From the NCBI GenBank assembly GCA_963575745.1, contig CAUYUJ010017982.1, forward strand, positions 540,413 to 604,412: a stretch of 64,000 bases of DNA, in the 5' to 3' direction. Position 1 is the stretch's first letter, and each line of letters begins with the position of its first letter. Below the pieces are notes generated by a model that did not search any database, was not told the origin of the DNA, and saw only the letters and a list, made by a program, of their open reading frames with translations. Source of the DNA: Prorocentrum cordatum (taxonomy: Eukaryota > Sar > Dinophyceae > Prorocentrales > Prorocentraceae). Positions 22,406 to 34,478 of this stretch are shown piece by piece. Made by a program: the position numbers and the translations under genes.

Positions 22406-22619
22406 AGGAGGAGGAGGAGGAGGAGGAGGAGGAGAAGGAGGAGGAGGAGGAGATGGAGGCGGGTGAGCAGGAGGAGAAGCAGGAGGAAAAGGAGGAGGAT
22501 GAGGGAGGACGACGAGGACGAACAGCAGCAGCAGCAGGAACTGGAGTGGAAGGAGTGGGAGGAGACAGAGGACCAAGCGAAGGCGGAGCAGGGGAAACGC
22601 GGGGGGCGGCAACGATGAA

Positions 22620-23400
22620 AAAGGACTCGGATCCACAAAAGTGGCCCGCGCTGGGAACGCTGATCCCAAAATGAGGCCCACGCTGCAGCCGAAGCATAAT
22701 TCTGAAACGCCGTAAACAATCGGATTGTAAAACACTTGAGGGTGCGCAATGTTTGAAATCCGATGGGCGAAAAACATCACGCGGAGGGCGCAGGATACCT
22801 CCCGCACGCAGTCAGGGGAGAGAAGAGAGTAGTATACATAATGTGCAATTGTGGGGGAGGACGAGAACCTGGCGCAAAATCTAGCCTCAGCGCCCCACCC
22901 TCCCATACCGAAGCCCCGAGGAGGGAAGAGGCAGAGGCAACACAGTCGGGGCCAGTTATTTGCAGGGTGCTCGGGTATCCAAGTTGCACAGCGAACTGGG
23001 TTGAACGGGCAGACAATGCGAGGCATTCTTGGCTTCTCACCTCATGCTCGTGGGGGGGATCTGTGGGAAGAACGCGGGGGGATGAGGAGGATAGTGCCAT
23101 AAAGCTTTCAGAATGACTGGACAACTAGACCATCCTCCACGCCTGATCCTCATCATCATCGCTGTTGTCGTCTTCCTCCTGATTGCCCTCGTCCTCGGGG
23201 GAGGGGGGAAGGAGAGAGGGTGAGAACGAGGAGGATGGATCGGGCTGGAGAGGAGGATGGGACGGAGAGTCCCGGACCTCCAAAGTGTTCGCTTCAGCCC
23301 CAGACTGGGTTCAGTCACCAGAGCGAGGACTCTTGAGATGTCCTGGACACCCTGGGGACGTGGAACGGCCTCTGATAACGCCCAAAAGTCTTACAGCACC
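22620..23400. other. spacer with a dispersed repeat fragment
   Basis: Near 22660-22710 the sequence 'aaaatgaggcccacgctgcagc' matches 53038-53058. In both places a microsatellite (GGA here, GGT at 52.7 kb) lies just upstream, with a 'gtgtcgta-cg-acctg' motif before that. The rest shows no gene. Confidence 0.5.
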
Positions 23401-23419
23401 TACTACGACCAGCAGAAAA

Positions 23420-23588
23420 CTCCGCTGACCTCGTCGTCGTCGTCGTCGTCGTCGCAGCCGCCGACGTCGTCGCTGTAACCCGGACCCCAGACTTGTCCAA
23501 CCATCCTTTCCCTTCCTCCTCTCGCCTTCGCCTTCACCTTCGCCTTCGCCTTCGCCGCCGTCGCCTTCGCCTTCGCCTTTGCCGTCGC

Positions 23589-23685
<97 letters not shown>

Positions 23686-23690
23686 TTTCG
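23420..23690. repeat. (GTC)/(GCC)n microsatellite
   Basis: Runs of gtcgtc, gccgcc and ttcgcc. From here to about 24300 the sequence is GC-rich spacer with a 'cggcggccctcggcgg' repeat (about 23790-23890) and no recognisable gene. Confidence 0.8.
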
Positions 23691-24324
23691 ATGTGGGCCC
23701 TGGCGGGCCGTCGGCGCCCTCGGCGGCCCTGCCCTCCCGCGCCGCCGCGACGGCCAGCAGCTGCAGCAGCCGCAGCGTCTGGGGCACCTCCTCGGCGGCC
23801 GGGTGGCCTTCGGCGGCCCTCGGCGGTCCTCGGCGGCCCGCGGCCTTCGGCGGCCCCTCGGAGGACCTCGGCGGCCCTCGGAGGACACCTCGTCTGCTCG
23901 TCCTTCTCCCACCCCCCTTGCCTGCGCGCTCCCGCGCGCGCGCGGCAGAAGGAAGAGCGGGAGGACGGAGTGGGAAGGAGGAGGAGGGGAAGGAGGTGCC
24001 CAGCCGAAGAGCGCGAGTCCCATCCCGGCCCGTCTCCTGCTGCGGCCCGCCGCGGCGACGAGAACCCTCCAAGAGGCCCACGAAGGGCGGACCATTACTT
24101 GCTTCCCCTCGCCATCGGCCTCAGCACCCCCAAACTTGCGACGTAGTGCTTGTTCAGAGTGACTACCTTACACCCGGACCCTGGACCCCTCGACCCTTTC
24201 CCAGGGGCCTTTTTTTCGTCCTCGATCGTTCTGCCATTGACCAATGGACCCCCCCAAAAAAGCAGCTCCCAAACGCCGAATAAGCTCAGCCGCGATGCTC
24301 GTTACGATGTTGGAGGTCTGGGCT

Positions 24325-25310
24325 TCCTCCTCCTCCTCCTCCTCCTCCTCCTCCTCCTCCTCCTCTGGTCCAGAGGTCCTTACCCTTGAGCACGTTCTCG
24401 GGGTCGAAATCGATCGACTCCATGTGCAGGTTGGAGGCCTCCCCCGCGCTCTGCCGCCAAACCGTCATCGTCGTCGCCACCACCGCCGCCAACGGCGTCG
24501 TCCTCCTCCATCATCCTTCCTCGCTACTCCATCAATCCTCCTTCCTCCTCGGTCCTTCTCCTCATCCTCTTGCTTCCTCTCTCCTCCCTCCCCGACCTCC
24601 TCTTCCCTTGACGCGGCTCCAGGACGAGGTGCGCCTGAGCGTTCGCCCGCAGGCTGGCGAATACTCTGACGTCTCTTCTGCAGCCTGGGACCCCTCGCGG
24701 CACAACAAGCAAGCTCAACCCGTGCCCACGGCCTGGCAGGTGGGCAGATTTGCTTATGTTATTATTCTTCCTCCTCCTCCTCCTCCTCTTCTTGCTCTTC
24801 CTCCTCCTCCTCCTCCGCCTCCTCATCGTCGTTCCCCCTTGCTCCTCCACGCGTCCTCACAAGCGCGCCCTCCTCCTCCTCCTCCTCCTCCTCCTCCTCC
24901 TCCTTGATCCTGGGGCAGGTCTGGCTCCTGCTCTTCCTCCTCCTCCTCCTCCTTGATCCTGCTCTTCCTCCTCCTCCTCCTCCTCCTCCTCCTCCTCCTC
25001 CTCTTCTTTCCCCCTTACTCCTCCACGCGCTCTTACAAGCGCTCCTCCTCCTCCTCCTCCTTGATCCTGGGGCAGGTCTAGCTCCGATGCTGGGGCCCTG
25101 TGATTCAAGAATGGGGCAGCTACCCAGCTGCCTCCCCCGACTCGTCTGGCCAGGCATCCCTCTTCGGAGGGAGGAGCCCTCTCGCAAACCTGTCCAGAGC
25201 GTGCCCCTCCTCCCTCCTCCCTCCCCCTCCTCCTCCTCCTCCTCCTCCTCCATCCTCCTCCTCTCCTCCTCCTCCTCCATCTCCTCCTCTTCCTCCTCCT
25301 CCTCCTTGCC
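24325..25310. repeat. cluster of (TCC)n tracts with duplicated cores
   Basis: TCC runs at about 24328-24365, 24770-24815, 24865-24905, 24965-25010 and 25215-25310. Short cores between them are duplicated: 'ttgatcctggggcaggtct' at about 24902 and 25060, and 'cccccttactcctccacgcg'-like words twice. Confidence 0.8.
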
Positions 25311-26010
25311 CGCTCCTCTCCGCTACCCCCCTCCCTCCGCCAGGGCCCCCCCCCACTGACCGCCGACGGGACGACGACCCACCACCGCCCTTCGCCCACC
25401 ACGGCCGCCGCGACGCCCTGCCGCGCCCGCCGCGACGGCCGGCCGCACCCGCAGCGCCCGAGTCGCGGCGCAAGCTCCTTCGATAGAGGCCTCCCAAATG
25501 GGGTCCGAGAAGATGGGATCGAAGGATCGCGCCGCATGGCCAATGCATCGGCGATACATCGGCGCCATCGGCGTGGGGAAGCTCTGGCTCCACGTCGAGC
25601 CGCATCGCCGATGCATCGGCAATGCGGCGCGATCCTTCGACACCATCTACTCCGACCCCATCTGGGAGGCCTAGGTTCGAGAACCCTAGCCATGGCAAAA
25701 ACCAATGACAGTCGATTGTACTTGCATCTCGGGTTCCTTCCAGGAGTCCTGTTAGCGCCACCTGGGCCCATCTGGGGGGCCTCTTGGCAGGAACTGCAGG
25801 CTGACTTGAGCCGTCTGGGAGGCGCAGAAGCTGCCTTTGGGGTCGCTGGTCGCTTTCTCGTGCCGTCTGCGGGATTCCTGGCCTCTCTGGGAGGCTGTTT
25901 TCGAAGGCCAGGGAGGAGCCCAGGAGGCCATGGAGGAGCCCAAGAGGCCCTGTGGCCAAGTGGGAGATTCGGGGTCCCCGCTTTGGGGATCCCTAATCTT
26001 TCCCCGCTAG
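25311..26010. other. spacer with GATGCATCGGCG palindrome-rich segment
   Basis: Around 25540-25640 'gatgcatcggcgat' and relatives occur several times in both orientations; a related patch is at 26755-26790. No protein motif on either strand. Confidence 0.45.
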
Positions 26011-26012
26011 AT

Positions 26013-26441
26013 GTACGTGCGAGGCCAACTCGTCCCAGCAAAGAGGGAGGCGATCCCCCCCGTGGCCCGCCGCGGAGTCGCAGATGTGCTGCAACACCTC
26101 TATCTTGCCCTCGCGCGGATCCGGCCACTCGTCGCTCATGTCCTGCAGGAAGCCCGTGGCCTCTGCCGCCGCGCCGCCGCCGCCCCAGTCGCGGGGCGAG
26201 GGCGACCAGCTGTCCTCGGTCGCCGCCGCCGCAGTGGCGGCCGCCGTCGCTCCGATCGCCGCCGCCGCCGGCGTCATCGCAGCGGACGTCGTCGTCGCCA
26301 GCGGCGAGGCGCGGCGCGGAGGCGCCGCGGCGCCTCCGAAGGGCCGCTCGGAGAGCGCAACGGCCGGTTCGCCGAGGAGCGCCGAGGGCCGCAGAGGGCG
26401 GGCCCCTCGGAGCTGCCCGCCGCCGGTCCAAGACGAAGCCA
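26013..26441 (-). CDS. candidate first exon, hypothetical protein
   Basis: Minus-strand ATG at 26441 in a CGCCATGG context opens a frame of about 140 codons. The N-terminus is Ala/Ser/Pro-rich. The later part is less biased (FLQDMSDEWPDPREGKIEVL, HICDSAAGHGG, LCWDELASH) and looks like real protein. A GTACAT donor-like site follows LASH near 26016, shortly before the frame stops. No family is recognised. It could be a host exon or chance; it stands out because it is the only stretch between 19.5 and 27.8 kb with mixed amino-acid composition. Confidence 0.3.
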
Positions 26442-26479
26442 TGGCGAGGATAAAATCGGGCAAGGGTAGATCGAGAATA

Positions 26480-27295
26480 TCTGAGATCTAGCGCATCTGG
26501 AGCATGACTCGGGCGCCGCGGCCTTCTCAGAGCGCTCCGGAACGCTCTGAGAGCGTCCTGGAACGCTCTGGAACGGACTCATCCTCCTCCTGGCCCCGTC
26601 CGGGCCGCCCAGCCGCGCAGGCCTCTGCGCGGCGCCGAGGGGTGCGCGGCCGCAGCCGTGCTCGAGGCCAAAGGGCCAGGGAAAGCCCACAGATGGCACC
26701 AGCAAGGTGAAGAGAAAGCGTCCGCGGGCCAGCTCAGGGAGTCGACCTGGAGTCGGCGATGCATCGCCGATGGATTGGCGATAGGCCTTCGAGCGACGAG
26801 TGGGCGATGAGGTGTCGATGCGCCCCACCTGAGCCTAATTGTATCCCCCCCTGACGCTGCCCCTGATAAGGGGGTCGCCGACGCCTCCAGGGAACGGACC
26901 CTCCTAAACCCTCCCGACCCCCCAGGAGCCCCAAAGACGCCAGAGACGTGCAGATCCTTCCCAATCATCGATCCCCCTCCTCCGCGATCTTCGATTTCCA
27001 AGAGGAGGAGGGGGAAGAGGAGGAGGAGGAGGAGGCGGTGACTCCCTGCTTTTGCAGCTCTCAACCCTCTCTTCCGCAACCGTTTTGACCTCCATCGTTT
27101 CATGGCCCTTGGCCTTAGAGCTGGGCCAGATGCTCGAGCCACGCTCCCAGCAAAATGATCCTCGGCGCCTCGCGCCATTCCATATCACAGCGGTAGCTTG
27201 GAGCGGGTCTCAGCTGCCTGGCGCTGCACGCCATACCCATATCAACCACGACGACGCCGTCGCCCAGCCACGAAATCGACGCCCAACGGCGTCCT
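26480..27295. other. spacer with dispersed fragment
   Basis: The segment 27075-27130 (tcgtttcatggcccttggcc, ttagagct) resembles 43505-43545 (caattgtttcagggcccttgg, ccttagagct). Otherwise no gene or strong repeat. Confidence 0.4.
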
Positions 27296-27299
27296 GCAG

Positions 27300-27780
27300 G
27301 CGATCTTCGCCCTGAGCCTCATCCTGCCTAACTCCGCCAACGTCTGCGACGCCAGCATCTACCAGCACAAAACTCTCCCAACGTCAGCGACGGCGTGAAC
27401 AACAGCATCTAAAAGTTCACCGCCAGCGTCTGCCACGCCAATATCTACAAGTACAAATACTCTGTTCAAGTCAGCGACGTCAGCATCCACAACCACCAAG
27501 CCAGCGTCAGCGACGGCAGCAACATCTACAACCACCGAGCCGGCGTCAGCGACGCCAGCAGCATCTACACGTTCGAAGCCAGCGACAGCGACGCCAGCAG
27601 CATCGACAACATCCTAGCGAGCGTCAGGGACGCCAGCGCCATCTACTACGACTACAAGTGCTCGCTCAGCGTCAGCGACGCCGACACCTTCAATCTCAAG
27701 CTCAAGGAGTTTGATTTCGGCAGCTACATCTTCAATTCCGAGCTCTGCTAGCTCGATGTCACGCTTCGCCTCCTCAATTT
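27300..27780. repeat. ~57-bp degenerate repeat before element C
   Basis: About seven diverged units with 'gccagcgtcagcgacgccag' and 'cagcatctacaa'. Then two copies of 'gagtttgatttcggcagct' / 'gagttagatttcgcagcct' lead into the element C start codon. It may be the element's leader or a host satellite. Confidence 0.6.
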
Positions 27781-27847
27781 GAAACTCAGCGAGTTAGATT
27801 TCGCAGCCTACATCTTCACTTACGTCAAGTCTTTCGTCGATTTCACT

Positions 27848-29239
27848 ATGGCAGATTACAGTTTCAGTCACGCCAAGGCGGTCACTCCCACCTGGAATGG
27901 CGACCCAGCGGAGTGGCGCGACTTCAAGCAAAAGGTAGAACTCTGTAAGCAGTGCGAGAACCTAAGATGTCACGCAGAGCCTCGCGTCGAAGCTGTTTTT
28001 GCGCTTGAATGGCGCGGCGCGGTTGGCTGCGCTCAACGCGACGGCAGACCAGCTGCGCCCGCTGCCAGAGGCAGCGCTCGAGGACGCAACAATGAGCGCG
28101 ACCGCGAACAGGAAGCGATCGAGACCGCGCCCCAGCACCAGGCAGCAAATTTGGGCCAGCAGAAGCCCGCGGAGAAGGGGGGGCGCTAGACAAGTTTTCG
28201 GATCGACACAGCACCGCCGCAAGCGCGGCGATGACGGGTCGGCCCGCGCGCTTCGAGGCAGGCCTCCAGCAACTGCGCGAGAGCAAGGTGGACCTCAACT
28301 CGCTGGGCGACGTCGCAGGCTGGTCCTCGCCGCGCATGGCCAGGCTGGCGGCGGAGCGCCGAGAGCGCGTCGTCGGAGACATCGCGGACGAGCATTACTC
28401 GTTCCAACGCATCCGCGGCCTGCTGGTGCGCATGTTCCTGGACGTCCGCGCGCCCGAGCGCATCGCGGCGGCCCCCCTCGCGCCCGCGGTCGCGGCGGTC
28501 CGGCAGAAGCTCGCAGCGGTCATCCAGCCGCGCTCGCTCCGCCAAATTCGCCGACGAGCCCGGGGGGGACTGCGAGCACGAAGAAGAAGACGACAGCGAT
28601 GCCGAAGTCAATGTCCAGGACACCGTCCGCCAAGAGCTCGAGGCTTCCAGTGCCGAGCTGGAGTCTTCCGACATCGACCTTGGCGAGGCATTCGACGGCG
28701 ACGATTCGGCGGCGGCGGCGGAGGCAGCCGCAGCGGAGCTCGCCGCGATCCCCAAGGCCATGGCGACCAGTCGGTCGGCCCGGGAGGCCACCGAATGCCG
28801 CGGGAAGTCTGCGCCGAAGCGGCGCCCCGCCAATGACCTGCAGCGTCGCGTGGACCAGCGCGAGAAGACTTCGCAGCGTTGGGGCTGCGGCGAGAAGGGG
28901 CGCTGGGCCAGCGACAAGGAGCGCCCAGCACCGGGGGCCTGGAAGCACGCCCCCAAGGACAAGCCTAAGGGCGGAGGACGAGGCGATCTAGGAGGCCGCT
29001 CCCGTCGCCAGGCGAACATCGCCGAGCAGGTCGTCGAGTTCGGCGACGAGGAAGTGATCCTGCATCCTGAAGGGCCCGTCACTCCAAAACCAGAGACGCT
29101 GGTCTCCGAGCGCGCGGCCCCCGACCTGCCCGCGATCAATGCCGCCGGCAGCGGCGAGGGGCCCAACGACGACGGGGTCGGCCTAATCGACGTAGCCTGC
29201 CTGTCCTGCGTCGCAAGTCTCAAGTGGCGCATGATGTAA
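27848..29239 (+). pseudogene. Element C gag-like region
   Basis: ATG at 27848 starts MADYSFSHAKAVTPTWNGDP then AEWRDFKQKVELC, the W-G-P-EW-F pattern at the start of many copia gag proteins. Sequence then passes through at least three frames: RLNGAARLAALNATADQL near 28.0 kb, RFEAGLQQLRESKVDLNSLG from about 28245, and an acidic stretch then the knuckle from about 28570. The zinc-knuckle position reads RWGCGEKGRWASDKE, lacking the first Cys, the His and the last Cys of CCHC. It stops at 29237-29239. Confidence 0.6.
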
Positions 29240-30554
29240 CGGGCCGAACTCATCAAGATGGGCCTCGCCGACCAAATCCTGGAGGGGCCCGGGGATGAGG
29301 TCTGCCGCTCCTGGACAGACGGGGCGCTCTCGAGTAAGCTGCGCGTCGCCGCCCCGCTTGCGCACTGCGGCCGCGCGGGGGGGGGGGGGGGCGTCTTCAG
29401 CGTCGCGGACAGCCCCGCGCTCGGCCTGCTGATCGGCAAGACTTCATCCAGCCCTCAATGAACGACGTCTCGCACTGGAAGGAGCAGTTCCGCATCGGGA
29501 ACCGCTCCCAGAAGCTTGCGACGAGCAGCGTGGGTCAGCCGCCATCAACCTCCAGCCAGAGGAGCGGCTTGCCACGAAGGAGGCAGGCAACGCGTTCGGC
29601 CCGAGGTTTACCGAGCCCAAAGCCCCCATCAACAAGACGGACGCCCTGCCAAACGTCAACGCCATGACCCGGGCCGAGCCCCTGGTCGAATCCATCGCGA
29701 AGCTCATCCCAAAAAGGAGCTGAACGTAACCAAACGCCCGCAGCCACGCCGCATCGCTGGATCATGACTTATGGCTTATGTGGCATCTGCTCTGACCTGC
29801 TGCTAAGCCGCAGCCACGCCACCTACACCTGCGGCAACACTGGCACCGCCTTCGACGGTCTGTGTCACCGATCCGCAGGACGGCTGCATCGCCTGCGGCA
29901 TCGGGCCCCGCGGGGGGCGCCTCCATCTCGGGTTCTGCCCCGACTGCGCGCGGCACCTCGGTCGCGCTCGACATCGAGACCAGCAGGCCGAAGGAGGTCA
30001 ACATCATGGAGAAGGAGCAGATAAAAGGTACGGACGCTCAAGAAGTGTACGTAGCCCCTACTCACCGCTGGCCAACGGTCGGCCATCGTCACCAACGAGA
30101 GCAGCACCTTGCCGCGAACGGACAGCCAGGTCATGAAGACTGATCTGGCCAAGTCAGCTACGGGTTCGGCTTCGATCGAGTTCAATTGCTACTGTTCTCT
30201 ACGAGCGGCGCTGCAATCCAGGCAGCAAGCTCAGCAATAAGTGGGCCGATCGTCGAGGGGCCGCTGTCAGATGTGGACATCCCCACTGCGATCTCTCTCG
30301 CCAGCGCGTAGCCACATGGCTCGAAGGGAGGGGCAGGAAGGAACTGCGCAGAGGGCAGAGCGTGCGAATACATGCAGCTTTCCCCAGTGCGCCATGGACT
30401 TCACTGCAACGCCTCATCGTCAAGATCGACCCCGGGAAGTTGCCGCAGCTCCACATGGACAGAACGCACTCTGAGAATATGGTCGCCCCTTTCATGAAGT
30501 TCATGGGCCACCTCCGCAAAGAGCCCGCGCCCTTCAAGCGGCCGCGCTCTTGCG

Positions 30555-31800
30555 ATGGCTGGAGCCAGGAAGAAGATCTACAGGGCCGCTGAACTGAAGG
30601 ACCAGCTGCCCGGGATCATCGACTTCGACGGCTGCGCCGGCAACCTGAAGACCAAGAAAGGGGGCCCGATCAAGAAGCCTTGGAAGATCATCGCCGACCG
30701 CTTCGGGATTGATGACTCGATGCGCAAGCACTGCAACGGCGCGCAGCGCCGCGCCGAGGCTCGCGGCCGAGACGCGAAGAACAGCGATAACGACACACCG
30801 ACGAGGAGTTCGCGAAGGTTCTCGCCAAGCAGCTGCGCAAGCCAAACAAGACGGCCCCCGCGAAGCGAGCCCTACGCAGCCAACGAGACGAAGGGCCGCT
30901 AGAAAACAGCACCAGCGCGAGCGGCGACAGCAGGACCAGCGCTAACGGCGGCGGAGGAGCGGGCCCTCAAGTTCGCCATCGTGCAGCTCGGCGTCAACGC
31001 GGGGCATCGTGCCAACGATTCGCTGGCCCGCCGATCCGCGTCGCTGGCGGATCCGAGAGAGCGGCTGAGATGGCCCTCAACCTGTCTTGCGAAGTCTGCG
31101 CCGCCAATCAACGACTCCTGCCGCGCCTTCCTGGGGGGAATCAAACTGGACAAGGACTTCGACAACTCCATCGGAGTAGACCTCCTCATTCCCGCCGACT
31201 CTGCCAGCAACAAGCCGATCATCCTGAATGTGGTCGACCTCGCCGCTGGATTAACCCTCTGTGGTAATGGCCACTAGACATCCCGCTGTGGTCTTTGCTA
31301 TCATCCCACAGATATGGACTGCGCCATTTGCGGCGCCACGCTGGGTGATGTTTGATGGGGGAGGAGACTTCGAGAGGGAGCTTTCGAAGGAACTCGAAGA
31401 CATAGGCTGTCGCCGAATGACTGCTGCTGCTGCTGCCACGCCGCAGCAGAACGCCACCGTGGAAAGACACGACAGCGCGTGGAAGGTCCACGCCAGGAGG
31501 CTGATCGACCAGTTCAGCATCAGGTTCGACCAGGCCGATAACGCCCACAATATCCAATGGCTGCTCGCCTCTGTTTGCTGGGCATGAACAGCTCAGTCAA
31601 CGCCGGCGGATATTCGCCAGCTCAGCGGGCGCTCGGACGTGGACTTAGATGGCCACGCCGCCTGCCGGACAACGCGGCAAGGCTTTCACTGCGCGAGCGC
31701 GTCGCGTCTGACAAGCCCTTCTCCGAGAGGGTCGCCATCGCGAAGGCCGCCCAGACCTCCATTCAGCAGTTGCGCTTCAAGCAGTCCCTGTCCACGGCTC
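30555..31800 (+). pseudogene. Element C integrase region
   Basis: A pre-integrase segment (IIDFDGCAGNLKTKKGGPIK, then KPWKIIADRF) is followed by an rve-type core. The first Asp lies in NSIGVDLLIPADSA (about 31165-31200), the second in WVMFDGGGDFERELSKE (about 31345-31385) and the Glu in TPQQNATVERHDSAWK (about 31438-31485). The core is split between two frames near 31260. The catalytic D-D-E residues are all visible, but the frameshifts argue against a working protein. Confidence 0.65.
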
Positions 31801-32263
31801 TGCTTGCCCGCTCGCGAGCAGATGGAGCTCAGCGCGCCCGCGGCGCCTGTCAGACCGGCGACCAGATGCGCCAGGGGGGAAGGCAAGCCCGAGCGAGGGC
31901 GGGCCTTGCAGCGTCACGGCAACGGCGTCATCATTGGGTTCGAAGGCACCTCGGGCGCACGGGCCAGCCACCGCCCGCAACCGCGAAGGTCGACCGCGGG
32001 CACCTACGATGCGCCACCGCGTCGGAGCTCGCGCCCTAGGGGCACGCTTCGAACGCCGCAAACGGCGACCAACCGCCGCCGCCGCCAGGACAGCCTCCAA
32101 CTAATCAACATCAGCCCCCAGACGAACCACGCCCACCAGGCCCTGGAGGCGGAGGAGGAGGCTGCGCACCGCCACCGCCACCAAGCGGAGGAGATGGAGG
32201 ACCACCACCACCCGCTAGAGGAGGAGGTGATGAGAACGCGCCCGTGGCTCGTGGACGCCATCT

Positions 32264-34443
32264 GTGCCTGCGCCTCCGGTGCCCGCGCCTATCGCGCGGC
32301 GCAACTTCGGGAACGTCGAAGACGCCCCTGGCAACAGTCGGGACCATGAACTCGCCGAATGGATTCGTCGAGAGCAAGGAGATGATCAGTTTGCCACGAG
32401 TGCAGGAGCAAGTGGCAGTGGTTCAGCGCCGACGCCTATGAGAGGAGCCCTTGCGCCGCCCCTGCCAGCGCCGGTGGAGCCGCCGCCCGCGGCGCGAACT
32501 GCGCTACCTGACCCAGGAAATGCCGCCGCCCCACCAGCTGCATCGGCTGACCCGCCGCCAGCTGCGCAACCTGCAGAATTTCGGATCGGCGCGCCCGAAC
32601 CAGCACAAGTAGGACCTGTCGAAGGAGACGGAGAAGGTTCGGACTGCTCCAAGTCCGAAATGATTCGCAACTGGGCGAAGGCCATTGACCGAGCTCTTCA
32701 ACGAGGTAGGTTCGAGGAGACGGACGTCCGCACCCGCGCCGACAAGCGCGACGGGCTCTTGGGCGACCTACCCGAGTGCTTCAAGAAGCCCAGAAACACC
32801 AACAATATCGACCTCTACTTGGACGGTTACTTCCAGAACAACTCTGACGAGCTGCGCTCGCCCATTCAGCTCCAGGAGATCCTGCTCGCCGGAAGGGCCG
32901 CCGACAGGGAGCTCAAGTACGACGCCCTCTCCAACGTGGAGACGAAGCCCACGGGCGAAGCCGCGAAGGTCGAGTGGCCCGCGTGGGCGGAGACGGCCCC
33001 CCGCCGGAAGCTGCCGTCCAAGGAGTCGGAGGAGCTCCTGAGGCGCAACCCTGCGACGCGCCTGGTCGGCGCGCGCTGGGTGCTCGCGCGCAAGGCCCTG
33101 AATCTCACAAAGGCCCGCCTTCTGGCCCAAGCCTGCCAGGAGGGCAAGTCCCAGATTCGCACCGACGCGCCCGGTGGGCCAGGGGGCGCGCTCTGCCTGG
33201 CACTGGCCGCCGCTTCGCAATCCGGCTGGGACCTCGCGCCCCGCGACGCCATGGCGGCCTGCCTCCAATCGGGCAACGTTGAGGGGCTGCTGCTTCTGCG
33301 CATGCCGGCCGAGAACCCACCGCCAGGGACTCTTCCTGGCGAGATCGCGACGGGGGCTGGCGCCATGGCACCCGAGACTCTGGAAGGCAGCGATACCAGT
33401 GCGCCCAGATGGTCTTCGAGGAGCACGGCCTCATCGAGAGCAAGCTCGGGAAGTCTCTACTACTTCTATGACGCCAAGGGCCTCGCCGCCACGGTGCACC
33501 CCCGCGTGGGCGACTTCCTCGTCGCCCAGCGCAACGACTCCAGCACGTGGAAGTGCAATATCGCTTCCCTGGAGAAGGTGCTTCACCTAAAGAGGGTTGA
33601 GTGCACCATCAAGCACTGCGGCCGGACCATCGCCAAATCCGACGACGAGTTCCGCGTCACTCAAGCGACTGCCGCCGCGCAGGTCAACTTCGTCGAGCTC
33701 GCAACGAAGTCTCAAGCTACCGCCGCACTCTCGGGCAAATGCTCTGGCTTGCAGCACGGGCCCGAGTCGACGTCGCCTGCCACGTGAGCCTCGCCGCCCA
33801 TTTAACCAACGTCACCACCGTGGCCGACGCCGAGGTCCTGAACGAGACCGTCACCTATGTGCACGGTTGCGCCGATTTCGCCATCGCGCCCAAACGGAAC
33901 CTTATTGACTTGAAGACGCGCATGACGCTCTGCTTCAGCGAAACAACTTTCGCCAACGTAGACGGGGTCAAGAACCAGTGGAGCACGGTCATGGGCCTCA
34001 CCCGCAACCCGCGCAGTGTCATCGGAAACCGCTACGACTTGTTCTTGCCCGTCGCCTGGCACTCTGGCGCGGTCAAAAGATCCGCGAAATCTACGCTGGC
34101 CGCGGAGGGCTACGCCACCCTCGAGGGAACCGAGATCAACACTTGCTTCCGCCAGCTTCTCACGGAGGCCTACAACCCGAAGAAGCTGGTCAAGGAGATC
34201 GACGACCTCGGTCTCCAGCGCCCAGGGGAGGTCTACAGCGACAGCAAGGGCCTGGCCACGCACATCACGTCGGACTTTGGCCCGTCCACCGACGAAGGGT
34301 TCCGCATCATCGCCTCGACGATCAAGGAGTCCGTGCACCCCAACAACGAGCTCCGCCTGACCTGGATTCCTACCTGGCGCATGGTCGCAGATGCCCTCAC
34401 CAAGGTCATGGAGACGGGAGTCCTGCTCGCCATCTTCGGCTGA
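32264..34443 (+). pseudogene. Element C reverse transcriptase - RNase H
   Basis: The RT part contains RLVGARWVLARKALNLTKAR and LAQACQEGKSQIRTDAPGG (33058-33180), the copia RT start. Motif A reads DAMAACLQSGN (about 33244-33280), and the YVDD position reads ATVHPRVGDFLVAQR (about 33487-33535), with the first Asp of the pair lost. RNase H, in the next frame, shows YRRTLGQMLWLAARARVDV, STLAAEGYATLEG (Glu), VYSDSKGLATHI (Asp) and WIPTWRMVADALTK (Asp), ending at TGA 34441-34443. The expected first Asp reads FSETTF. RT is therefore probably dead; RNase H is partly conserved. Confidence 0.7.
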
Positions 34444-34478
34444 AGCCCAACTTCGGTACCAAGCAGCCCAACGCTGCC

